NCBI GenBank assembly: GCA_947632125.1 | Contig: CANRNV010000007.1 | Coordinates: forward strand, 1-45,213 | Direction: 5' to 3' | DNA length: 45,213 nt | DNA from: an uncultured Clostridia bacterium | GTDB lineage: Bacteria > Bacillota > Clostridia > Christensenellales > Pumilibacteraceae | In this document: piece after piece, positions 14,843 to 20,782 of the stretch | Position numbering within the stretch: position 1 is the stretch's first letter | Layout of the letters: the number at the start of each line of letters is the position of its first letter | Notes under the pieces: model-generated | What the model was told of the DNA's origin: nothing | Database searches by the model: none | The model's input: the letters and a program-made list of their open reading frames with translations, nothing else | Made by a program: the position numbers and the translations under genes

Positions 14843-16026
14843 TATAGTTTACCTCCGTTATGAGTAAATTCCGCATACAGCGGTGACAAATTTCTAAGAT
14901 CGTTTACCGTCTTGCACAGGCAGTCGAGGACGTAGTCGACGTCCTCCATAGTCGTGTTCTTGCCGAACGAGAAACGAATGGAGCCGTGCGCCCTCTCGAC
15001 GGGCAAGCCCGTGGCAAGCAAAACGTGCGACGGTTCAAGCGAGCCCGATGAGCAAGCCGAGCCGGACGAGCAGGCTATTCCGCTGAGGTCAAGACGAAGC
15101 AAAAGCGATTCGCCCTCAATAAACTCAAAGGCAAAGTTGGCGTTTTGCGGCAAGCGTTTCTCCCTATCTCCGTTGTAAATAACGTGGGGAATACGCCTTT
15201 CCACCTCGCTCACGAAGTGATCCCGGACCGCTTTGACGTGCCTGTAATTCTCGTCCAAATGGTTGAGGGCAAGTTCGAGCGCCTTGCTTATACCGACTAC
15301 CGCCGGCACGTTGGTCGTTCCGCCCCGCCTTGTTCGCTCCTGATGTCCGCCGGCGATGAGCTTGTCGGGCTTAATTCCGCCCTTAATATACAGCACGCCT
15401 ATCCCCTTGGGTCCGTAGAATTTATGACCCGAAAAAGACATCATATCGACGCCCAAATCGGCTATATCGACGGGGATAGACCCCATTGCCTGAACCGCAT
15501 CGGTGTGAAAAATCGCTCCGCGCCTATGCGCAATTGCCGCAAGTTCCTTTATCGGCTGGATCGAGCCTATCTCGTTGTTGGCGAGCATTATGCTCACTAT
15601 CGAGGTTTCGTCATCGATCGCCTGTTCGAGATATTCGGGATGGACAATTCCGCCCTTGTCCACGGGCAGATATGTCACCCTGTACCCCTCTTGTTCGAGT
15701 TGAGCACACGAGGATAAAATTGCCGCATGCTCGATCTTGGACGTGATTATGTGCTTTCCCTTGCCTTTATAGGCAGACGCACCGCCTTTAAGCGCCCAAT
15801 TGTCCGCCTCGGTTCCGCCCGAAGTAAAGTAGATCTCGGTGGGCTTGACGTTGAGAAGCTCGGCGATCTTGCGCCTCGATTCGTCCACGGCGTAAGCGCC
15901 TTCCTGTCCGAACGAATGCATACTGTTGGCGTTGCCGAACATCTCGGTAAAATACGGCGTCATCGCTTCAAGTACCTTGGGTTCGAGCGGAGTGGTCGCC
16001 GAATAATCCAAATACACTCTTTTCAT
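14842..16026 (-). CDS. nifS: Cysteine desulfurase (NifS/IscS family)
   Basis: A PLP enzyme that takes sulfur from cysteine and passes it to IscU. The 394 residues start MKRVYLDYSATTPLEPKVLE. HTDAVQAMG and the PLP lysine region MSFSGHKFYGPKGIGVLY follow. The active-site loop has SGIACSSGSACSSGSLEPSH, the short-loop pattern of NifS/IscS proteins. Length and motifs are complete. It lies between iscR and iscU in a compact three-gene unit whose promoter is upstream of iscR. Confidence 0.96.
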   Translation of the reverse strand: MKRVYLDYSATTPLEPKVLEAMTPYFTEMFGNANSMHSFGQEGAYAVDESRRKIAELLNVKPTEIYFTSGGTEADNWALKGGASAYKGKGKHIITSKIEHAAILSSCAQLEQEGYRVTYLPVDKGGIVHPEYLEQAIDDETSIVSIMLANNEIGSIQPIKELAAIAHRRGAIFHTDAVQAMGSIPVDIADLGVDMMSFSGHKFYGPKGIGVLYIKGGIKPDKLIAGGHQERTRRGGTTNVPAVVGISKALELALNHLDENYRHVKAVRDHFVSEVERRIPHVIYNGDREKRLPQNANFAFEFIEGESLLLRLDLSGIACSSGSACSSGSLEPSHVLLATGLPVERAHGSIRFSFGKNTTMEDVDYVLDCLCKTVNDLRNLSPLYAEFTHNGGKL

Positions 16027-16039
16027 TTTGTCTGCACCT

Positions 16040-16435
16040 CTAATAGCATTTATAGTCGTCTATCATATCTTTTAGGGTAAGCGAAGAAAATAACTTGTCG
16101 ATCTCGTCATAGAGCCGAGTAAAGATCCTGCGATTGGGACAATACTCATCTCCGCACTCGCCGCCGATGCAGTCGACCTCGATATGATCGTTGACCGCTT
16201 TGAAAATCTCACCAAGCGTTATCTCGCTCGCGGGTCGGCTTAGGACGTATCCACCGCTCACTCCCCTTGTGCTGTCCACTATTCCGCCTTTTTTGAGCAT
16301 GGAAAGCAGTTGTTCGAGATATTTTTGGCTCAGCCCCGTTTGTTTGGTTAGCGACGAGAGCGAAATCGTGTCCTCCGCTATCCCGATAAGGAAGCACAAT
16401 CTCAGTCCATAGTTGGCTCTTGTAGAAAACTTCAT
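16040..16435 (-). CDS. iscR: Rrf2-family transcriptional regulator, IscR-like
   Basis: A 131-residue winged-helix regulator. The N-terminal DNA-binding domain reads MKFSTRANYGLRLCFLIGIA, with LSQKYLEQLLSMLKKGGIV and STRGVSGGYVLSRPASEI. Three Cys (C89, C94, C99 in DCIGGECGDEYCPNR) match the cluster ligands of IscR-type sensors, so it probably senses Fe-S status. It is the first gene of iscR-nifS-iscU. A perfect inverted repeat over its own -10 box suggests it represses this operon. CymR-type Rrf2 proteins lack the Cys triad, which favours the IscR reading. Confidence 0.92.
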   Translation of the reverse strand: MKFSTRANYGLRLCFLIGIAEDTISLSSLTKQTGLSQKYLEQLLSMLKKGGIVDSTRGVSGGYVLSRPASEITLGEIFKAVNDHIEVDCIGGECGDEYCPNRRIFTRLYDEIDKLFSSLTLKDMIDDYKCY

Positions 16436-16454
16436 AATTCCTACCCTTTTACTA

Positions 16455-16493
16455 TGATATACATATTATATCATTGTTATTTTCGCCTGTCAA
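16455..16493 (-). promoter_or_regulatory. Consensus promoter of iscR-nifS-iscU with operator-like palindrome
   Basis: On the minus strand the promoter is perfect consensus: TTGACA (16488-16493), 17 bases, TATAAT (16465-16470). A perfect 7-7 inverted repeat, TGATATA-N5-TATATCA (16455-16473), covers the -10 box and start region. This is the natural place for an Rrf2-family operator, and autoregulation by IscR is inferred. Confidence 0.75.
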
Positions 16494-16528
16494 CGATTTT
16501 TATATGTTAAATCGGGATTATTTACCAT

Positions 16529-16557
16529 TTGACAATTTTTGCGTTTGGGTATATAAT
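16529..16557 (+). promoter_or_regulatory. Consensus promoter for the 4-helix membrane protein gene
   Basis: TTGACA (16529-16534), a 17-base spacer and TATAAT (16552-16557) match consensus fully. The ATG follows about 20 bases after the expected start site, with GTAGGAGG upstream. It is divergent from the iscR promoter, with 35 bases between the two -35 boxes. Confidence 0.75.
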
Positions 16558-16583
16558 ATATTAAATAAATGTAGGAGGCGAAA

Positions 16584-17375
16584 ATGAATAAGCTTTTTGT
16601 AAGAAATAGCCTTATCGGGATAATATTTTTAGGCATTTCTTTGGCAATTACTGCCGTTTTTGCCGCGGCAATCGGCGCTTTGCTCAAACTCACGATCAAA
16701 TCCTTTGACCCTATCTTGTATTTACTTATCGGTGGATTTTTGGGGCTTGCATATAGTTTACTGTTAAGAAAGCTTTTTTACAGAAAAAATTTTTTTCTGC
16801 CTAACGAAATTGACGAACAAACGCAAATGCGTGGATTCGAACGTATTAATCGAAAAATACGAAGATTTTGGATCAAACGCATAAAAAATAAAGAGTTTAT
16901 AAAAAAGCGGTTCGTACAACTTACTTATTTGCCCTTTATTGTCTTGTGCATTGTTGCCGCCGTCCTTGCCGGCGTATTTTACTCTAAGCTTTCGACGCTT
17001 GCAGAGCAATACTATATTATCTCTTCATTAATATGCGCACTTATCGGCTCGACTGCGATTTCTTCACTCATGTACGCAGTCTTAGGGCTACTGTCTGTAT
17101 CGGTATGCAAAAAATGCGGCTCAGTCAATGCCTTTGTGTACGACGAATATTTGGACTTCGAAATGGCTTCGGGCTTTAAGGGCGAAGTGTCCGGCGGCGG
17201 AGCGAATCATCACGGAATGTCCTGGGGTGGATGGCTGCCTATGCATACTTGTAAAATCGAAAAATACGGCGATGTCATTTCTCGCCATTGCGAATGTTGC
17301 GGAGAAAAGTCAACATATACGACGCAGTGGCAAGATCCAAAGATCATACAATCCAAAAATCCAACAAAGGGCTGA
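16584..17375 (+). CDS. Four-helix membrane protein with a C-terminal zinc-ribbon-like domain, function unknown
   Basis: A 263-residue protein not recognised as a named family. Hydrophobic segments lie at about residues 8-34, 44-62, 114-134 and 143-173. A basic cytoplasmic loop (residues 85-110, rich in Arg and Lys) separates the two helix pairs. After the last helix is a Cys-rich soluble part: CKKC at 175-178, C223, and CECC at 236-239, which look like knuckles of a zinc ribbon. A glycine- and histidine-rich loop (GEVSGGGANHHGMSWGGW) lies between. The gene has its own consensus promoter and a strong terminator, so it is a single-gene unit. A zinc-stabilised membrane protein is what the sequence supports. 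Confidence 0.75.
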   Translation: MNKLFVRNSLIGIIFLGISLAITAVFAAAIGALLKLTIKSFDPILYLLIGGFLGLAYSLLLRKLFYRKNFFLPNEIDEQTQMRGFERINRKIRRFWIKRIKNKEFIKKRFVQLTYLPFIVLCIVAAVLAGVFYSKLSTLAEQYYIISSLICALIGSTAISSLMYAVLGLLSVSVCKKCGSVNAFVYDEYLDFEMASGFKGEVSGGGANHHGMSWGGWLPMHTCKIEKYGDVISRHCECCGEKSTYTTQWQDPKIIQSKNPTKG

Positions 17376-17435
17376 TAAATGTTATAAGCTATTGATTGTA
17401 GATATTTTTCTTACATAAAAAGAACTTAAAGCCAT

Positions 17436-17472
17436 ATAAAAAGTCCGTACCGGGGTACGGACTTTGTTTTTT
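17436..17472. terminator. Bidirectional intrinsic terminator between the membrane protein gene and rpsU
   Basis: A near-perfect hairpin with 12-base arms, AAAGTCCGTACC and GGTACGGACTTT (17440-17465), has a T run on the plus strand (GTTTTTTT) and another on the minus strand (TTTTTATA). It serves the two convergent genes. Confidence 0.85.
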
Positions 17473-17648
17473 TAGTTCTTGGAGCGTTTACGAGCTTGCT
17501 CGGACTTCTTCTTTCTTCTTACCGAGGGCTTCTCGTAAAATTCCTTACGGCGAAGGTCACCCATAATGTTGTCCTTTTGGCACTTTCTCTTAAAACGTTT
17601 AAGAGCGCTTTCCAAGGATTCGTTTTCGCCGACCTTAATATAAGACAT
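17472..17648 (-). CDS. rpsU: 30S ribosomal protein S21
   Basis: A 58-residue basic ribosomal protein, too short to be picked up by length filters. It starts [20 protein letters not shown] and contains [20 protein letters not shown], then [18 protein letters not shown], which is the complete S21 pattern. A purine-rich GGCGGTG lies upstream of the ATG. It is monocistronic, with a consensus promoter on one side and the bidirectional terminator on the other. Confidence 0.95.
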   Translation of the reverse strand: MSYIKVGENESLESALKRFKRKCQKDNIMGDLRRKEFYEKPSVRRKKKSEQARKRSKN

Positions 17649-17691
17649 CTATTTACACCGCCTTTGCTTCAATAGCTTAGATTACTTTGGT

Positions 17692-17720
17692 ATTATAAAG
17701 AATTGTACGGATTTTGTCAA
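17692..17720 (-). promoter_or_regulatory. Consensus promoter of rpsU
   Basis: TTGACA (17715-17720), a 17-base spacer and TATAAT (17692-17697) on the minus strand, about 40 bases before the rpsU start. Confidence 0.75.
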
Positions 17721-17801
17721 ATGTTTTTGCGGGTAAAAAGCAATTTTTTACATTTTCTCTGCCGCTTTTATCTGCCCTATTACTTATGGTAAAATTTTGC
17801 C

Positions 17802-17867
17802 TTGACATATAAAGCCTTTTGGTCTTATAATACAGTTCGAGCGAGGTGACCGACAAGCAGCGTCACC
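17802..17867 (+). promoter_or_regulatory. Promoter and inverted repeat upstream of the flavoprotein gene
   Basis: TTGACA (17802-17807), an 18-base spacer and TATAAT (17826-17831). About 13 bases after the -10 box is an inverted repeat GGTGAC-N11-GTCACC (17845-17867), which could be an operator or a 5' UTR hairpin. Confidence 0.6.
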
Positions 17868-17892
17868 CGAAAATCCAAACGAGAGGTGTCGA

Positions 17893-18516
17893 ATGAAAGT
17901 TTTATTGTTTAACGGCAGTCCGAGAGTTAGCGGCTGCACCTACACGGCTCTATATGAGATCGCAAGCGCGCTTATCGAGCAAGATATCGAAACGGAGATC
18001 TTGCAGATCGGGAATAAGCCCGTACAAGATTGTATCGGTTGCGGCGGTTGCTCAAAAATGGGTAAATGCGTTTTTAATGACGACTGCGCCAACGAATGGA
18101 TAGAAAAAGCGGCGTCGGCGGACGGTTTCGTCTTTGGAACACCAATCTACTACGCTCATCCGTCCGGGCGAATTATTTCGGTTATGAACAGAATGTTCTA
18201 TGCGGGCGGACGGAACTTTGCTCACAAGCCCGCCGCCGTTATCGCCTCCGCAAGACGTGCGGGAACGACCGCCGGTCTTGACGTTATGGCAAAATACCTC
18301 GGGATTTCCGAAATGCCCGTCGTATCTTCCACCTATTGGAACATGGTTCACGGAAATTCTCCCGACGACGTAAAACAAGACCTTGAGGGTATGCAAACCA
18401 TGCGGAATATAGGTAAAAATATGGCTTGGCTTATAAAGTGCATCGAAGCCGGCAAGCGTGCGGGATTGCCCCTGCCCTTGACGCAAAAATCCGTCTGGAC
18501 AAATTTCATTAGATAA
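17893..18516 (+). CDS. Flavodoxin-fold NAD(P)H-dependent FMN reductase / iron-sulfur flavoprotein-like
   Basis: A 207-residue protein of the NADPH-dependent FMN reductase family. The FMN phosphate loop is GSPRVSGCTYTAL (residues 8-20). A Cys cluster follows: C47, C50, C53, C59 and C65 in CIGCGGCSKMGKCVFNDDC, similar to the compact [4Fe-4S] motif of iron-sulfur flavoproteins. FVFGTPIYYAHPSGRIISVM is the second flavin-contact segment. It probably transfers electrons between ferredoxin or NAD(P)H and an unknown acceptor. It stands alone with its own promoter and terminator. GAGGTGTCGA precedes the ATG. The substrate cannot be read from the sequence. Confidence 0.85.
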   Translation: MKVLLFNGSPRVSGCTYTALYEIASALIEQDIETEILQIGNKPVQDCIGCGGCSKMGKCVFNDDCANEWIEKAASADGFVFGTPIYYAHPSGRIISVMNRMFYAGGRNFAHKPAAVIASARRAGTTAGLDVMAKYLGISEMPVVSSTYWNMVHGNSPDDVKQDLEGMQTMRNIGKNMAWLIKCIEAGKRAGLPLPLTQKSVWTNFIR

Positions 18517-18532
18517 CAAATTTTTTATCTTT

Positions 18533-18607
18533 TAGTAATATTCCCGTGTTCACCGAGGATAAAAATTATATCGACAAACTTGTTTTTGCAAAGGAAAATT
18601 TTGAATA
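18533..18607 (+). pseudogene. Possible remnant of a coding sequence
   Basis: Between the flavoprotein stop and its terminator an open stretch reads NIPVFTEDKNYIDKLVFAKE and ends NFE before a TAA. It has no start codon or ribosome binding site and is preceded by an in-frame stop, but the composition is protein-like. It may be the 3' end of a decayed gene or a chance run. I do not recognise it. Confidence 0.2.
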
Positions 18608-18627
18608 AATTTGATAGAAAAATAAAT

Positions 18628-18666
18628 GCGACCGTGGAACTCAATCCATAGTCGCCTATTTTTTAT
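18628..18666 (+). terminator. Intrinsic terminator downstream of the flavoprotein gene
   Basis: The arms GCGAC..TGGA and TCCA..GTCGC (18628-18655), with a small internal loop, are followed by CTATTTTTTATT. Confidence 0.65.
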
Positions 18667-18735
18667 TATATTACTAAATTATATTACTAACTGGTCTATC
18701 CGGTTTATTGTAAAATTTGTTGACATACTATATTC

Positions 18736-18863
18736 AAAAAAATAATGCCCCTGTTTTCACAAGGGCATCGTCTTCGTTCGGGATTTCTTTTTCAGGTGCT
18801 ACCCTCACACCATATCTTCATTCGAGATTTTTTTAGAGTGTTACCCTCACACTGTATCTTCAT
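18736..18863 (-). ncRNA. Probable small RNA with two tandem identical-loop hairpins and a terminator
   Basis: A perfect consensus promoter reads into this segment and an intrinsic terminator ends it, defining a transcript of about 126 nt. It has two hairpins 42 bases apart. Hairpin 1 (18837-18853) is AGTGT-GAGGGTA-ACACT and hairpin 2 (18795-18811) is GGTGT-GAGGGTA-GCACC. The 7-base loop is identical while the closing pair changes from A-T to G-C, which preserves pairing. The repeated unit also includes the flanking GAAGATA and the A-rich linker. The third hairpin is the terminator (GATGCCC with GGGCATT, 18744-18769, then ATTTTTTT). A 23-codon reading frame (MKIQCEGNTLKKSR then MKIWCEGST) starts at the transcription start but has no ribosome binding site. 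I do not recognise the family. Confidence 0.6.
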
Positions 18864-18867
18864 AATT

Positions 18868-18896
18868 ATTATACGCCAATGCAAGTCATTTGTCAA
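18868..18896 (-). promoter_or_regulatory. Consensus promoter of the small RNA
   Basis: TTGACA (18891-18896), a 17-base spacer and TATAAT (18868-18873) on the minus strand. No Shine-Dalgarno sequence follows. The interval 18897-19074 between it and the tRNA cluster shows no gene I can support. Confidence 0.7.
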
Positions 18897-19074
18897 GAAT
18901 TTTTGCAAAACAAAATATTAAATATTTATCTTTCCTACCGCTACATGTTATATGCAATCCCATAGGTAAGTTTTTTTGCCGCATAGTCTTCTTCGTTTTC
19001 ATGGTCGCGAGTAATTTCACATGATAAGTCAAAGCATTGCTGACCGCAAACCCATTTTGCTTTTGAAGGTACAC

Positions 19075-19106
19075 AAAAGAGGGATATCGGATGACACCCC
19101 TCTTTT
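19075..19106 (-). terminator. Probable terminator of the tRNA operon
   Basis: The arms AAAAGAGGG and CCCTCTTTT flank a 14-base loop directly after the CCA end of the last tRNA. The T run is short (TTTTG), so efficiency is uncertain. Confidence 0.5.
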
Positions 19107-19182
19107 TGGTACACCTTCAGGGACTCGAACCCTGGACACCCTGATTAAGAGTCAGGTGCTCTACCAACTGAGCTAAAGATGC
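19107..19182 (-). tRNA. tRNA-Lys (anticodon CTT)
   Basis: Full cloverleaf on the minus strand: acceptor GCATCTT/AAGGTGT, D arm TAGCTCAGTTGGTAGAGC, anticodon loop CTCTTAA and T loop GTTCGAGTC. The CCA end is encoded. Last tRNA in the direction of transcription. Confidence 0.95.
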
Positions 19183-19188
19183 TCTTTT

Positions 19189-19263
19189 TGGAGCGGAAGA
19201 CGAGATTCGAACTCGCGACATTTGCCTTGGCAAGGCAACGCTCTACCACTGAGCCACTTCCGC
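19189..19263 (-). tRNA. tRNA-Gly (anticodon GCC)
   Basis: Acceptor GCGGAAG/CTTCCGC, anticodon stem TTGCC/GGCAA with loop TTGCCAA, T loop GTTCGAATC and encoded CCA. Confidence 0.95.
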
Positions 19264-19272
19264 ATATTAAGT

Positions 19273-19356
19273 TGGTGCGGATGAAGGGATTTGAACCCCC
19301 ACATCGAAGATATCGGATCCTAAGTCCGACGCGTCTGCCAATTCCGCCACATCCGC
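19273..19356 (-). tRNA. tRNA-Leu (anticodon TAG)
   Basis: Acceptor GCGGATG/CATCCGC, anticodon loop CTTAGGA, and a long variable arm (TATCTTCGATG) as expected for class II tRNA. The CCA is encoded. A gap of about 80 bases with no feature separates it from the next tRNA. Confidence 0.93.
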
Positions 19357-19438
19357 ATATCCTCAACGATGCTACATAATTATAACAAACTTCTGAGGAA
19401 AAGGCAAGCGTTTTTATGCGCATTTTCGGAATTTTTTT

Positions 19439-19514
19439 TGGTGATCCATCCGCGATTCGAACGCGGGACAACTTGATTAAAAGTCAAGTGCTCTGCCAAC
19501 TGAGCTAATGGACC
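19439..19514 (-). tRNA. tRNA-Lys (anticodon TTT)
   Basis: Acceptor GGTCCAT/ATGGATC with a G-T pair, anticodon stem CTTGA/TCAAG with loop CTTTTAA, T loop GTTCGAATC and encoded CCA. Confidence 0.95.
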
Positions 19515-19518
19515 TCAC

Positions 19519-19594
19519 TGGCAGGGGTAGTAGGATTCGAACCTACGGAGTGCTGGAGTCAGAGTCCAGTGCCTTACCGCTTGGCGATACCCCT
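19519..19594 (-). tRNA. tRNA-Gln (anticodon CTG)
   Basis: Acceptor AGGGGTA/TACCCCT with the weak A1-U72 pair of glutamine tRNAs, anticodon stem CTGGA/TCCAG, loop CTCTGAC, and encoded CCA. Confidence 0.93.
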
Positions 19595-19615
19595 ATAATG
19601 CGCATAAAAAGGTTT

Positions 19616-19690
19616 TGGCAGGGGTGGCAGGATTTGAACCTGCGAATGCGAAAGTCAAAGTCTCGTGCCTTACCGCTTGGCGACACCCCT
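19616..19690 (-). tRNA. tRNA-Gln (anticodon TTG)
   Basis: Same acceptor type as its neighbour (AGGGGTG/CACCCCT), anticodon loop CTTTGAC, T loop GTTCAAATC and encoded CCA. The two Gln tRNAs are probably a tandem duplication that diverged at the anticodon. Confidence 0.93.
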
Positions 19691-19704
19691 ACGCAAAAAA
19701 GAAA

Positions 19705-19782
<78 letters not shown>

Positions 19783-19799
19783 ATAATATGGAGCGACTT

Positions 19800-19876
<77 letters not shown>

Positions 19877-19880
19877 AACG

Positions 19881-19954
<74 letters not shown>

Positions 19955-20054
19955 ACAAATTGCACTCTGCGAAAAGACCGCCCCTTCGCATATACTGTTG
20001 CCTTAAATCGCTCGATAAGGGTCGATAAGCAATCCTCGGCACACAGCATAAACG

Positions 20055-20083
20055 ATAATATCACGAATTGAAAAAAAAGTCAA
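20055..20083 (-). promoter_or_regulatory. Promoter of the nine-gene tRNA operon
   Basis: TTGACT (20078-20083), a 17-base T-rich spacer and TATTAT (20055-20060) on the minus strand. A CTCGGCAC region follows before the first tRNA. Confidence 0.65.
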
Positions 20084-20124
20084 GAATTTTAACGCTTATA
20101 AACAATAAATTTCAAAAAAATTTA

Positions 20125-20712
20125 TTACGAAATTATATTCTTCTCTTTCAGGAGCTCTTTCATCTTGTTAAAAGCCCGAGCTCTATGACTGACGCTGTTT
20201 TTTTCGTCCATTGTGGCGCAGCCGAACGACTTCCTCAAATCGTATGAGTAGAACAGCGGATCGAACCCAAAGCCGGCATCACCACACTCTTCGCGCAAGA
20301 TCTCCCCTTCCGTTCTGCCCGTCACCACGAGTTCTTCGCCCTCGCAGACGAACGCGACCGCTGACACAAAGTGCGCCTTGCGATTTTGCACATTTTCCAT
20401 TTCGCCAAGCAGCTTCTTGTTGTTGGCGGCGCTATCGCCGTGGACACCCGCATAACGAGCCGAATAGATCCCCGGTCGTCCGCCCAAAGCGTCGACCATA
20501 AGACCGCTGTCGTCGCTGAGCGTCGGACGGCGGGTCAATTTGAAGATTTCTCTTGCTTTTATCAAAGCGTTCTCCTCAAAGGTGGAGCCCGTTTCCTCGA
20601 CATCGACATCTATGCCCGCTTCGGCGAGAGAAACGATCCTGACGTTTTGAAAAATTTTTTCGATCTCCCTTACCTTATTTTGATTGTTCGTTGCAAAAAT
20701 AAATTCGTCCAT
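20125..20712 (-). CDS. rdgB: XTP/dITP diphosphatase (RdgB/HAM1 family)
   Basis: House-cleaning enzyme that hydrolyses non-canonical purine nucleotides (XTP, ITP, dITP) to monophosphates. The 195 residues begin MDEFIFATNNQNKVREIEKI and include VEETGSTFEENALIKAREIF, TLSDDSGLMVDALGGRPGIY, then SARYAG, and the C-terminal GFGFDPLFYSYDLRKSF and SHRARAFNKMKELL. These are the complete substrate and metal-binding motifs. It lies downstream of the thrS terminator, with TAAGGA before the ATG. No confident promoter was found in the 70-base gap. Confidence 0.95.
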   Translation of the reverse strand: MDEFIFATNNQNKVREIEKIFQNVRIVSLAEAGIDVDVEETGSTFEENALIKAREIFKLTRRPTLSDDSGLMVDALGGRPGIYSARYAGVHGDSAANNKKLLGEMENVQNRKAHFVSAVAFVCEGEELVVTGRTEGEILREECGDAGFGFDPLFYSYDLRKSFGCATMDEKNSVSHRARAFNKMKELLKEKNIIS

Positions 20713-20740
20713 CGTCTTTCCTTAATATAATATATAGTCA

Positions 20741-20773
20741 TTAAAAGCGGGTCGAATATCGCACCCGACCCGC
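20741..20773 (-). terminator. Intrinsic terminator after thrS
   Basis: Arms GCGGGTCG (20766-20773) and CGACCCGC (20747-20754) on the minus strand are followed by TTTTAAT. Confidence 0.7.
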
Positions 20774-20782
20774 CTTGATCAA

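Noticed and set aside
18790..18860. The two hairpins as a guanidine (mini-ykkC) riboswitch
   Set aside because: Two tandem hairpins are shared, but the loops are GAGGGTA instead of ACGR and no transporter or carboxylase gene follows.
18886..19074. A 62-codon minus-strand frame between the tRNAs and the small RNA
   Set aside because: No ribosome binding site and no recognisable pattern, and its 3' end overlaps the small-RNA promoter.
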